31,680 bases of DNA. Source: Clostridiales bacterium UBA1770 (lineage in GTDB: Bacteria; Bacillota; Clostridia; Oscillospirales; CAG-272). Shown piece after piece: positions 15,316 through 23,434 of the stretch (position 1 is the first letter of the stretch; each line of letters starts with the position of its first letter). The stretch is from contig DCGU01000017.1 of the NCBI GenBank assembly GCA_002315325.1, positions 1 through 31,680 on the forward strand, read 5' to 3'. A program made the translations under genes and the position numbers. The notes beneath the pieces are model-generated. The model worked only from the letters and a program-made list of their open reading frames with translations, made no database searches and was not told the DNA's origin.

Positions 15316-16890
15316 ATGAATTTTGTCAGCGGAATATTCCCCGTGTTTCTGTTGGTGACGCTGCTGGTATATTATCTTGTTCCCAAAAAATCGCAATGGA
15401 TTGTTTTGCTGTGTGCCGGTATTTGTTTTTATGCATTTGCCGGGTGGCGCTGCTTGCTTTATATCGTACTGGCCGCCGCCAATACTTTTTGCACGGCACG
15501 TATCATTGACGCACTCGGTGAAAAGCAGGAAACGTCTTTTTCGGCTGTCCGCGATACGCTTTCCAAAGAGGAACGTAAGGCAAGGCGGGCACAGGATAAA
15601 AAGAAACGGTTCGGTGTTTTGCTTGTCGGGTTGATTATCGGTATCGGGCTGTTATGTATCCCGAAATATACGGGATTTATCGTGGACAGCGTCAACGGCG
15701 TATGCGGTACGTCGTTCCGTGTTCCGCATCTGCTTTTACCGATGGGGTTGTCTTTTTACACTTTTCAGGGCGTAGGGTATATGATTGACGTGTACTGGGG
15801 TAAAGTCAAGGCCTGTCGAAATCCGTTTCGGTACGCTCTCTTCGTCAGTTTCTTCCCCCAGTTGATTCAGGGACCCATCAGCCGGTATGCCGATCTCGAC
15901 GGACAATTGACGGCACCGCACGCTTTTACCGCTGCCGGTGTTCGTGCCGGTGCTTTGCGTGTCCTGTGGGGCTATTTTAAGAAAGTCGTTATGGCCGATA
16001 CGGCCATGACGGTTGTCAAGGCTATCGTTGCCGATCCCGATACGTATCACGGCGTTTACGTCGTCCTTCTTTTACTGGTCTATTCGATTGTTATCTACGG
16101 CGATTTCACCGGCGGTATCGATATTACCATCGGTGTGGCCGAAATGTTCGGCATTACGCTGCACGAAAACTTTGACCATCCTTTTTCTTCCCGTACCACC
16201 AAGGAATACTGGCGCCGTTGGCATATGACGATGGGTACCTGGTTTGCCGATTATATTTTTTACCCCATGTCCGTCAGCCGTTCCATGCAGAAATTATCCA
16301 AATGGGGCAGGGAGCATCTCGGCAATGCTGTCGGTAAACGCCTGCCGGTCTATTTGGCCACGCTTGTCACCTGGTTTCTCACGGGGCTTTGGCACGGGGC
16401 CGGTTGGAACTTTATCGTCTGGGGCGTTTTGAACGGTGTCGTCATTTTGGCGGCACAGGAATTGACGCCGCTGTTCGCGAAAATTACCGCACGGCATCCG
16501 CAATTCTACGCGGGCTCGTTTTGGACCCGCGTGCAGATGGTGCGCACGTTTTTACTGATGGGGTTAATTCGTACGCTGGACTGTTATTGCGACGTGCCGC
16601 TAACGTTTAAAATGTGGGGCAGTATTTTCGGCAGTTTCGGCAGAATGTCGGCACAATCGCTGCACGGGTTGGGACTTTCACTGCCCGGGTGGTTGTTGGT
16701 CGGTGCCTGCGTGCTTGCCGTTTGGCTGGTCAGCCGCGCGTCACCGAACGATGCGCCCCTGCGTGAAAAAGCAGCGGCCAGACCGACGGTATGGCTGGGG
16801 CTTTGCCTGCTTTTGCTGACGGTTATCTTGATATTCGGTGCGTACGGCATCGGGTACGATGCCGGTGCCTTTATCTACAAACAGTTTTGA
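15316..16890 (+). CDS. MBOAT family O-acyltransferase, DltB/AlgI-like
   Basis: This multi-span membrane protein (524 residues) belongs to the MBOAT acyltransferases, which pass acyl or D-alanyl groups across or within the membrane to wall polymers. The family's conserved histidines are H303 in WRRWHMTMG and H360 in the catalytic LWHGAGWNF. Hydrophobic spans are evident near 5-22, 28-56, 100-115, 245-262 and 345-372, with more toward the C-terminus. A charged loop (about 70-98) splits the first spans. A consensus Shine-Dalgarno GGAGG at 15303-15307 precedes the ATG. Its partners are the carrier protein before and the SGNH-like protein after it. Teichoic acid D-alanylation is the best guess; acetylation of another polymer is possible. 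Confidence 0.92.
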   Translation: MNFVSGIFPVFLLVTLLVYYLVPKKSQWIVLLCAGICFYAFAGWRCLLYIVLAAANTFCTARIIDALGEKQETSFSAVRDTLSKEERKARRAQDKKKRFGVLLVGLIIGIGLLCIPKYTGFIVDSVNGVCGTSFRVPHLLLPMGLSFYTFQGVGYMIDVYWGKVKACRNPFRYALFVSFFPQLIQGPISRYADLDGQLTAPHAFTAAGVRAGALRVLWGYFKKVVMADTAMTVVKAIVADPDTYHGVYVVLLLLVYSIVIYGDFTGGIDITIGVAEMFGITLHENFDHPFSSRTTKEYWRRWHMTMGTWFADYIFYPMSVSRSMQKLSKWGREHLGNAVGKRLPVYLATLVTWFLTGLWHGAGWNFIVWGVLNGVVILAAQELTPLFAKITARHPQFYAGSFWTRVQMVRTFLLMGLIRTLDCYCDVPLTFKMWGSIFGSFGRMSAQSLHGLGLSLPGWLLVGACVLAVWLVSRASPNDAPLREKAAARPTVWLGLCLLLLTVILIFGAYGIGYDAGAFIYKQF

Positions 16891-16920
16891 TTTTATTTTT
16901 TGCCGGCCGACGGCAGAAAC

Positions 16921-16930
16921 GGAAGGGGGA
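16921..16930 (+). promoter_or_regulatory. Shine-Dalgarno that sets a TTG start for the SGNH-like gene
   Basis: The purine run GGAAGGGGGA lies seven bases before TTG at 16938. An in-frame ATG at 16791 lies inside the MBOAT gene and would add 49 residues that are only the shadow of that gene. A TTG at 16932 is too close to the site. Confidence 0.75.
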
Positions 16931-16937
16931 ATTGCAC

Positions 16938-17987
16938 TTGCAGCGAAATCCTATAAAAAGTAAAAAAATACTGTTTTCCGTTGCGATGATTCTCGCCTTT
17001 TTGCTTTTCCTTGCGGCTGTGACACGGCTCGTTGTGCCGAAGTACGTTTCATCCGGTGCGGAGGGCAGTTTGATTGCCGAATATTACGCGACGGAAAAGA
17101 ATCATGACGTATTGTTTATCGGTGACTGTGAAATATACGAGAGTATCATTCCGGCAACGCTTTGGCATGAATACGGTATCACGTCCTATGCGCGCGGGTC
17201 TGCACAGCAGTTGATTTGGCAGTCATATTATTTATTGGAAGAAATGCTTTCCTACGAGACGCCGAAGGCAGTGGTGTTTAACGTTTTGGCGCTGAAATAC
17301 GGCGAGCCGCAAAATGAGGCATACAACCGTATGACACTCGACGGCATGAAATGGTCCCGCAGTAAAATTGACGCAATTTTGGCTTCCGTTACGGCGGACG
17401 AAACGTTTATCTCGTACGTTTTCCCGCTGCTGCGGTATCACAGCCGCTGGCAGGAAATCACTGCTGAAGATTTTCAATATTTTTGGCCGGGTTCGGTGCC
17501 GGTGCGTTCGTTTGACGGGTATATGATGCAGACGGAGGTCGTTCCGAAAACGTCGGACAGGACGGGTGTTCAATTGCCCGATTATACGCTGCCGGCGGAA
17601 AGCATGGCGTGGCTTGAAAAAATGGCGGCATTATGTCGGGAACACGGTGTGACGCTGCTGTTAATGAAAGCACCCATGAATACCTGGAAATATTGGTGGT
17701 ATGACGAATGGGATGAACAGGTCAGTGCCTGGGCAAACGAGAACGGCATTGCCTACGTGAATATGATTCCGATGGCTGACGAAATCGGTATTGATTGGTC
17801 AACCGATACCTATGACGGCGGTGTGCATCTCAACGTGTACGGCGCGGAAAAGCTGACGTCTTGGCTCGGTGCGCTGCTGACGGATGAGTTCGGATTGGGC
17901 GGCATACGGCACGATGAAAACGAAATACGGTTGTGGAATCAAAAATTCGATGATTATCGAACAAAAAAAGAGGAGATACTGTCATGA
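16938..17987 (+). CDS. membrane-anchored SGNH-like protein (DltD/AlgX-type role)
   Basis: From the TTG at 16938 the product has 349 residues: a short basic start, one membrane span (about 11-33), then an exported domain. The block VLFIGDCEIYES (58-69) sits where SGNH hydrolases have GDS with the nucleophile Ser, but here the residue is Cys64. A C-terminal DGGVHLN (293-299) supplies a candidate D293/H297 pair. In DltD-type and AlgX-type systems such proteins finish transfer of the acyl group outside the cell, which fits the MBOAT gene upstream. Whether the Cys is catalytic is unknown. Its stop overlaps the next start by four bases. Confidence 0.8.
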   Translation: MQRNPIKSKKILFSVAMILAFLLFLAAVTRLVVPKYVSSGAEGSLIAEYYATEKNHDVLFIGDCEIYESIIPATLWHEYGITSYARGSAQQLIWQSYYLLEEMLSYETPKAVVFNVLALKYGEPQNEAYNRMTLDGMKWSRSKIDAILASVTADETFISYVFPLLRYHSRWQEITAEDFQYFWPGSVPVRSFDGYMMQTEVVPKTSDRTGVQLPDYTLPAESMAWLEKMAALCREHGVTLLLMKAPMNTWKYWWYDEWDEQVSAWANENGIAYVNMIPMADEIGIDWSTDTYDGGVHLNVYGAEKLTSWLGALLTDEFGLGGIRHDENEIRLWNQKFDDYRTKKEEILS

Positions 17988-18487
17988 TAATAAAATGGAA
18001 GCGTTTTGCATTTGTTTTGGCGGCTTTACTGCTGCTTGTTTCTTTGACTGCCTGTACAGATACGCAAAGCGGCAGCAAACCGTACGCGTTTACCGTAAAC
18101 GGTGTCACGATTACGGCGGACGCAGAGGTGGCGCCGATTGTCAAAGCATTGGGGGAACCGCTGCAATATGACGAATCTCCTTCCTGCGCGTTTGAGGGAT
18201 TGGATAAGATATACACGTACGCCGGTTTTGATATTCAAACGTATCAAAAAGAGGGCGTAGATTACGTGTATTGCGTGTATTTTACGGATGACACCGTTGC
18301 CACGGCGGAAGGCATTGCCATCGGCAGCACGCTTGCCGCAGTGGATGCTGCATACGGTGACGCGTATACACCGTATCAAACGGGCAGACAGTACGTTCGC
18401 GGCGGAATGGCTTTGGATATCTTCTTCAAAAACGATACGGTTTCCCAAATTTGGTACCGCAGTAATTACGAGTCATCGGACAGATAA
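17984..18487 (+). CDS. small predicted lipoprotein of unknown function
   Basis: The 167-residue product has a clear lipoprotein signal: a basic start (KWKR), a hydrophobic core and lipobox LTAC with C24. The mature part is acidic, with an AIGSTLAAVDAAYG stretch (about 106-119) that resembles a repeat motif of small secreted lipoproteins in Clostridia. It begins within the stop of the SGNH-like gene (ATGA) and has GAGGAG at 17970-17975, so it is the last gene of the acylation operon. It could assist the acyl transfer outside the membrane, but that is inferred only from position. I do not recognise a named family. Confidence 0.75.
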   Translation: MIIKWKRFAFVLAALLLLVSLTACTDTQSGSKPYAFTVNGVTITADAEVAPIVKALGEPLQYDESPSCAFEGLDKIYTYAGFDIQTYQKEGVDYVYCVYFTDDTVATAEGIAIGSTLAAVDAAYGDAYTPYQTGRQYVRGGMALDIFFKNDTVSQIWYRSNYESSDR

Positions 18488-18508
18488 CCGGTGTTTTATT
18501 CCCAACAG

Positions 18509-18536
18509 GGCACCTGCTTTACGGCAGGTGCCTTTT
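18509..18536 (+). terminator. rho-independent terminator after the acylation operon
   Basis: GGCACCTGC (18509-18517) and GCAGGTGCC (18524-18532) form a perfect 9-bp stem with a six-base loop, followed by TTTT. It separates the acylation operon from the heat-shock promoter. Confidence 0.9.
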
Positions 18537-18591
18537 ACTGTCTGTTTTTAGCACTTTTTGCCGACAAAATGAAAAAAGATTTGAAAAACAC

Positions 18592-18620
18592 TTGACAAAA
18601 TACGAACTTCGTGGTAAAGT
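18592..18620 (+). promoter_or_regulatory. sigma-A type promoter of the hrcA operon
   Basis: A perfect -35 TTGACA (18592-18597) is followed by a 17-base spacer and TAAAGT (18615-18620, four of six). The CIRCE operator starts 11 bases after the -10, so HrcA would cover the transcription start. Confidence 0.8.
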
Positions 18621-18631
18621 ATACCCGTAAG

Positions 18632-18658
18632 TTAGCACTTAACCATTTTGAGTGCTAA
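18632..18658. promoter_or_regulatory. CIRCE operator (HrcA binding site)
   Basis: TTAGCACTT (18632-18640), a nine-base spacer, then GAGTGCTAA (18650-18658). This matches the CIRCE consensus except for one base in the left arm (T instead of C at 18640). HrcA, encoded 24 bases downstream, binds such sites and is released on heat shock when GroEL is occupied. Confidence 0.95.
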
Positions 18659-18682
18659 AATGGCATTGACAGGAGGCAGACG

Positions 18683-19753
18683 ATGAGCGAAAAAGAATCT
18701 CAATTGAGCGAACGGAAAAAACAAATCTTAAAAGCCATTGTGGAGGCGCATATTGCTGCCGGTGAGCCTGTCGGTTCCAAGTCTATCCTGGAGAACCGTC
18801 AGCTGTCCTGTTCCTCTGCCACGATTCGAAACGAGATGGTCGAACTTGAGGCCATGGGATACCTGGAACAGCCGCATACGTCCGCCGGCCGCGTGCCGTC
18901 GGAACTCGGTTATCGATTCTACGTGGATTCATTGGTAGAGCATTACGTTATGACGGCCAAGGAAGTGACGGCCATCAACTCATTGCTCAAATCAAAGATG
19001 GCCGAACTGGATCAGGTCCTGACAACGGCGTCGCGCTTGGCGTCTTCCATGACGAATTATATGGGGTTTGCACTCAAACCCAAATCGGAGAGCACTTCGG
19101 TAAAACGGTTTGAAACCGTCTACATCGACGACTTTAATTTCGTTTTGGTGATGGTGCTGCCTTCGGGTTCCGTCAAAACGAAAAGCGTACATTTGCCGTT
19201 CCCGGTCAGTGCAGAAACCGTGCAAAAACTCGGCAAGGCGCTGAATGCGCATCTTTGCGGGCTGCCGGTTAACGGCATCACGTTGTCCGCCGTGATGGCA
19301 ATGGAAAACGAAATGGGCGATGATGCTGCCGTCGTGTCACCGGTGATGAAAATGATTTACGGTGTCATGAACGAGGCAGACAGTGAGGATATGCGAACGT
19401 CCGGTGTCAATCAATTGCTCCAGTACCCGGAATACAGTGACGTGAACGAATTGCAGCAGCTGCTCGGTGCCATTGAAAATAAACAGGAAATATTGGATTT
19501 GGTTTCGGAAAATCAAAAGGACGACGGAACGGTATTGATCGGCTCCGAAACGTCCGTTAAGGTTTTGAACAATTCCACGCTGGTATTTCGGCCGATTAAG
19601 CAGCAGGGTAAGACCGTCGGTGCTGTCGGCGTCATCGGACCCGTGCGTATGGATTATGCCAAGGTGCTTGCCACGTTGGAAGGCATCAGCGATAATATTT
19701 CTTCTATTTTAAACGATAATCAATTAGACGGAGGTTCTTCCAATGGCGGATGA
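18683..19753 (+). CDS. hrcA: heat-inducible transcription repressor HrcA
   Basis: HrcA represses its own operon, and usually groESL, by binding CIRCE. The 356-residue product has the usual length. The N-terminal winged-helix part includes ERKKQILKAIVEAHIAAGEPVGSK (family-typical, about 10-33) and a VELEAMGYLEQPHTSAGRVPS segment; a long C-terminal GAF-like domain follows. AGGAGG at 18671-18676 is spaced six bases from the ATG. The 3' end overlaps grpE by 11 bases, and the grpE ribosome site lies inside hrcA, so the two are tightly coupled. The CIRCE site upstream shows autoregulation. Confidence 0.97.
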   Translation: MSEKESQLSERKKQILKAIVEAHIAAGEPVGSKSILENRQLSCSSATIRNEMVELEAMGYLEQPHTSAGRVPSELGYRFYVDSLVEHYVMTAKEVTAINSLLKSKMAELDQVLTTASRLASSMTNYMGFALKPKSESTSVKRFETVYIDDFNFVLVMVLPSGSVKTKSVHLPFPVSAETVQKLGKALNAHLCGLPVNGITLSAVMAMENEMGDDAAVVSPVMKMIYGVMNEADSEDMRTSGVNQLLQYPEYSDVNELQQLLGAIENKQEILDLVSENQKDDGTVLIGSETSVKVLNNSTLVFRPIKQQGKTVGAVGVIGPVRMDYAKVLATLEGISDNISSILNDNQLDGGSSNGG

Positions 19754-20324
19754 AAAGAAAGAAACGATGAATGCGGAGCAGGAAACGGCGCAGGAGCCGG
19801 CTGCCGCTGCGGCGGAAAATGCCGAAGGACAGACGGAAAACGCCGATGCAACCGCTAAAAAAAGTAAAAATAAAGAGAATGACGTAAAAAAGAAATTGGA
19901 AGCCAAGGAAAAGGAATTGTCCGACGAAAAGGATAAGTATTTGCGCCTGTACGCCGAGTACGATAATTTTCGCCGCCGTTCCGCCAAGGAAAAGGAGGGC
20001 GTTTACGCCGACGCATATGCCGACGCGCTCAGCGCTCTGCTGCCGATATTAGATAATTTAGACCGTGCGGCACAGTTCACCGATGCCGAAGCGGTTGCCA
20101 AGGGCCTTGATATGACGCGCAAAAGCTTTGACGAAGCACTTACCAAGATGGGCGTCACCGAGATGGATTGCCTCGGCAAAACCTTCGATCCCAATCGTCA
20201 TAACGCCGTTATGCACGACGAGGATGAAACAAAGGGTGAAGGTGAAATTGTGGAAGTATTCCAAAAGGGATACGTAAAAGGCGACCGGGTTATTCGCTAT
20301 GCGATGGTCAAGGTTGTCAATTGA
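19743..20324 (+). CDS. grpE: nucleotide exchange factor GrpE
   Basis: GrpE drives ADP release from DnaK. The 193-residue protein starts with a long acidic, alanine- and glutamate-rich tail (1-45), continues as a charged helix (about 46-70) that would form the dimer coiled-coil, and carries the typical YDNFRRR (73-79). The C-terminal beta-domain is conserved, with GKTFDPNRHNAVMH and a final GDRVIRYAMVKVV. The ATG overlaps hrcA by 11 bases and follows a GGAGG in the hrcA 3' end. It stands 40 bases before dnaK. Confidence 0.97.
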   Translation: MADEKKETMNAEQETAQEPAAAAAENAEGQTENADATAKKSKNKENDVKKKLEAKEKELSDEKDKYLRLYAEYDNFRRRSAKEKEGVYADAYADALSALLPILDNLDRAAQFTDAEAVAKGLDMTRKSFDEALTKMGVTEMDCLGKTFDPNRHNAVMHDEDETKGEGEIVEVFQKGYVKGDRVIRYAMVKVVN

Positions 20325-20364
20325 TTTGAAATTAAAGAGATAAATTCTCAGGAGGATATTTATT

Positions 20365-22197
20365 ATGGGAAAAATTATTGGTATTGATTTAGGTACGACC
20401 AACTCTTGCGTTGCCGTATATGAAGGTTCCGAACCTACCGTTATTCCGAACCCCGAAGGCGCCAGAACGACCCCTTCCGTTGTTGCTTTTTCCAAGAACG
20501 GTGAAAGAATGGTAGGCCAGGTGGCAAAACGCCAGGCTATTACCAACCCCGACCGCACCATCATTTCCATCAAGCGTGAAATGGGTACCGCTAACAAAAA
20601 GGTAATTGACGATAAGTCCTACACCCCGCAGGAAATCTCCGCAATGATTCTGCAAAAGCTGAAGGCCGATGCCGAAGCTTATTTGGGCACGAAAGTGACC
20701 GAAGCTGTTATTACCGTTCCTGCTTACTTCTCCGACGCACAGCGTCAGGCTACGAAGGACGCCGGTAAGATTGCAGGTCTTGACGTTAAGCGTATCATCA
20801 ACGAGCCGACCGCAGCTGCTTTGGCATACGGTATGGATAAAGAAAACGACCAGACCATTATGGTATTTGACTTGGGCGGCGGTACGTTCGACGTTTCCAT
20901 TTTGGAAATCTCCGACGGTGTCTTTGAAGTACTGGCTACCAACGGTGATACCCATCTCGGCGGTGATGACTTCGACCAGCGCATCATCGACTGGATGGCC
21001 GATCAGTTCCAGAAGGAAAACGGCATCGACCTGCGCAAGGACAAGATGGTTCTGCAGAGACTGAAGGACGCTGCCGAAAAGGCAAAGATCGAGTTGTCCG
21101 GTATGACTTCTTCCAACATCAACCTGCCGTTCATCACGGCTACCGCTGCAGGTCCTCTGCATTTTGAAGCTACGCTGACGCGTGCCGAATTTGACCGTAT
21201 TACGGCTGACCTCGTTGACCGCAGCATGATCCCGACCAAGAAGGCCATTCAGGATTGCGGTAAATCCATTAACCAAATTGATAAAGTTTTGCTGGTCGGC
21301 GGTTCCACTCGTATCCCCGCCGTTCAGGAAGCTGTTAAAAAACTCACCGGCAAGGATCCCTTCAAGGGCATCAACCCTGATGAATGCGTAGCAGTCGGTG
21401 CCGCTATTCAGGGCGGTGTTTTGGGCGGCGACGTCAAAGACTTGCTGCTGCTTGACGTAACGCCTCTGTCCCTCGGTATTGAAACGCTGGGCGGTGTTTT
21501 CAACAAGATTATTGAGCGTAACACCACGATTCCCGTAAAGAAGAGCCAGATTTATTCCACGGCTGCCGATAACCAGCCCGCCGTTGAAATTCACGTACTC
21601 CAGGGCGAACGCGAAATGGCTGCCAACAATACGACACTCGGCCGTTTCAACCTGGACGGCATTGCTCCCGCTCCCCGCGGAATTCCGCAGATTGAGGTTA
21701 CTTTCGATATCGATGCCAACGGTATCGTAAACGTTACCGCAACGGATAAGGGTACCGGCAAGGAACAGCACATTACCATCACGTCTTCCACCAATATGAG
21801 CCAGGAAGATATTGATAAGGCTGTCAAGGATGCCGAAAAGTTTGCCGAGGAAGACAAGAAGCAGAAGGAAGCCGTTGAGACGAAGAACCAGGCTGAATCC
21901 ATGATCTTCCAAATTGAAAAAACGATGACGGATGCCGGTGATAAAATCTCCGATGCCGAAAAGACCGACGTCAACGCTGCAATTGAAAAACTGAAGAATA
22001 CGCTGAAGGACGGCGACACCGAGGCCATTAAGGCTGACGTCGAGGCGCTGGAGAAGGCATTCTACCCGCTCGCAACCAAGCTCTACCAGGGTGCACAGGG
22101 CGGTCAGCAGGCTCCCGGTGCAGACAATGGTGCCGATAACGGCGGTAATAACGGTATGTATTACGATACCAACTTTGAGGACCATTCCAATCAGTGA
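20365..22197 (+). CDS. dnaK: molecular chaperone DnaK (Hsp70)
   Basis: DnaK is the ATP-driven Hsp70 chaperone. The 610-residue product has the Gram-positive length and lacks the ~24-residue insertion of proteobacterial forms (GTANK near residue 73 follows directly on KREM). The ATPase domain begins with GIDLGTTNSCVAV (4-16), and DLGGGTFDVSIL and the linker-side DLLLLDVTPLSLG are present. The C-terminal tail is Gly/Asn/Gln-rich and ends in EDHSNQ instead of the more acidic end common in the family. GGAGGA (20351-20356) is a strong ribosome site. Codon choice leans to GCT, ACC, CTG and TTC more than in neighbours, as expected for high expression. It is under HrcA/CIRCE control. Confidence 0.99.
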   Translation: MGKIIGIDLGTTNSCVAVYEGSEPTVIPNPEGARTTPSVVAFSKNGERMVGQVAKRQAITNPDRTIISIKREMGTANKKVIDDKSYTPQEISAMILQKLKADAEAYLGTKVTEAVITVPAYFSDAQRQATKDAGKIAGLDVKRIINEPTAAALAYGMDKENDQTIMVFDLGGGTFDVSILEISDGVFEVLATNGDTHLGGDDFDQRIIDWMADQFQKENGIDLRKDKMVLQRLKDAAEKAKIELSGMTSSNINLPFITATAAGPLHFEATLTRAEFDRITADLVDRSMIPTKKAIQDCGKSINQIDKVLLVGGSTRIPAVQEAVKKLTGKDPFKGINPDECVAVGAAIQGGVLGGDVKDLLLLDVTPLSLGIETLGGVFNKIIERNTTIPVKKSQIYSTAADNQPAVEIHVLQGEREMAANNTTLGRFNLDGIAPAPRGIPQIEVTFDIDANGIVNVTATDKGTGKEQHITITSSTNMSQEDIDKAVKDAEKFAEEDKKQKEAVETKNQAESMIFQIEKTMTDAGDKISDAEKTDVNAAIEKLKNTLKDGDTEAIKADVEALEKAFYPLATKLYQGAQGGQQAPGADNGADNGGNNGMYYDTNFEDHSNQ

Positions 22198-22218
22198 CAG
22201 TAAGTCATAATTGCTTTT

Positions 22219-22248
22219 TGCGGGGAAGGACGTTCGTTCTTTCCCGCA
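22219..22248 (+). other. stable hairpin between dnaK and dnaJ
   Basis: Bases 22219-22231 pair with 22236-22248 in a 13-bp stem with two G-T wobbles and a four-base loop. There is no T-run after it. Such hairpins between chaperone genes can protect the upstream mRNA or reduce read-through, giving more DnaK than DnaJ; that role is inference here. Confidence 0.55.
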
Positions 22249-22282
22249 CGGCAGTTTATTAACCGGAAAGGCTTGACTAATT

Positions 22283-23428
22283 ATGGCAGAAAAAAGAGAC
22301 TATTACGAGGTTCTCGGCGTTGCCAAAGACGCCGATGAGGCCACGATAAAAAAAGCTTACAGAGCACTGGCGAAAAAATACCATCCCGATATGAATCCCG
22401 GTGACAAAGAGGCTGAAGCAAAATTTAAAGAAGCGAACGAAGCCTACGAGGTACTGTCCGATGCCGATAAACGGGCAAAATACGACCAGTACGGCTTTGC
22501 CGCAGTTGATCCGGGTGCCGGTGCCGGCGGTTTCGGCGGCGGGTTTGGCGGCGGTTTCGGCGGGTTTGACGACCTGGGCGACCTGTTCGGCAGTATTTTC
22601 GGCGGCGGTTTCGGCGGTGGTTCATCCCGCCGGCAGAACGGTCCGATGCAGGGCGAAGATTTAAGCACGCGCGTTTCCATTTCGTTTGAAGAATCCGCAA
22701 CCGGCGTTAAGAAGGACGTATCCTACACGCGTGTGTGCCGGTGTCCGGCATGTAACGGCTCCGGTGCCGAAAAGGGAACGACGGCCGAAAAATGTACCGC
22801 ATGTAACGGTATGGGCCAGAAACGCGTTTTGCAGCGTGTCGGCGGTATGCAATTTCAATCGACGCAAACCTGTGAAGCCTGCCACGGTACGGGTAAAATT
22901 ATTAAGACAAAATGTGCGAAATGTGCCGGGAACGGCATGATTCGTGAAAACAAAAAAGTTACCATCAATATCCCGGCCGGCATCGATAACGGTATGCACG
23001 TTGCACTGCGCGGGCAGGGATGTGACGGCCGCAACGGCGGCCCCGCCGGTGACCTGATTGTTGAGGTTACGGTTCGTCCGCATGCCGTTTTTGTTCGTGA
23101 AGATTACAATTTGTTCTGCGAAATACCCCTGACCATTTCGGAAGCCACGCTCGGTGCAGAAATTGAAGTACCTACGCTGGAAGGCCCGATGAAGTATCAA
23201 ATCCCCGAGGGTACGCAGTCCGGCACGAGTTTCACGTTGCGCGGCAAAGGTATGCCTTACGTCAATAATTCACGTCACGGCGACCTTGTCTTTACGGTCA
23301 ACGTTGAAATTCCGCGCGGCTTGACGCAGAAGCAAAAGGATAAACTGCGTGAGTTCGCCGATTCCTGCGGGGAAAGCAATTATCAAAAACACGAACGTTT
23401 TTTCAAAAAATTATTCAATAATAAGTGA
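22283..23428 (+). CDS. dnaJ: molecular chaperone DnaJ (Hsp40)
   Basis: DnaJ stimulates the DnaK ATPase and delivers substrates. The 381-residue product is a full type-I Hsp40: J-domain with HPD at 34-36, a Gly/Phe-rich region of GGF-type repeats (about 76-116), four CxxCxGxG zinc repeats (CPACNGSG, CTACNGMG, CEACHGTG, CAKCAGNG), and the C-terminal substrate domains. A purine run AAAGG (22267-22271) lies 11 bases before the ATG, a slightly long spacing. Together with the hairpin upstream this may keep DnaJ below DnaK. Confidence 0.98.
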   Translation: MAEKRDYYEVLGVAKDADEATIKKAYRALAKKYHPDMNPGDKEAEAKFKEANEAYEVLSDADKRAKYDQYGFAAVDPGAGAGGFGGGFGGGFGGFDDLGDLFGSIFGGGFGGGSSRRQNGPMQGEDLSTRVSISFEESATGVKKDVSYTRVCRCPACNGSGAEKGTTAEKCTACNGMGQKRVLQRVGGMQFQSTQTCEACHGTGKIIKTKCAKCAGNGMIRENKKVTINIPAGIDNGMHVALRGQGCDGRNGGPAGDLIVEVTVRPHAVFVREDYNLFCEIPLTISEATLGAEIEVPTLEGPMKYQIPEGTQSGTSFTLRGKGMPYVNNSRHGDLVFTVNVEIPRGLTQKQKDKLREFADSCGESNYQKHERFFKKLFNNK

Positions 23429-23434
23429 TTTTTA

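Noticed and set aside
16791..16937. Longer start for the SGNH-like protein
   Set aside because: The extra residues overlap the MBOAT gene in another frame, contain no signal peptide, and there is a strong ribosome site before TTG at 16938.
20389..22185. A 598-codon open frame on the minus strand covering dnaK
   Set aside because: It is a mirror of dnaK codon bias. It has no family resemblance or ribosome site of its own, and it lies wholly within an unmistakable gene.
22500..22625. Repetitive GGC/GGT/TTC DNA in dnaJ
   Set aside because: It codes for the normal Gly/Phe-rich region of DnaJ and is not a separate repeat element.
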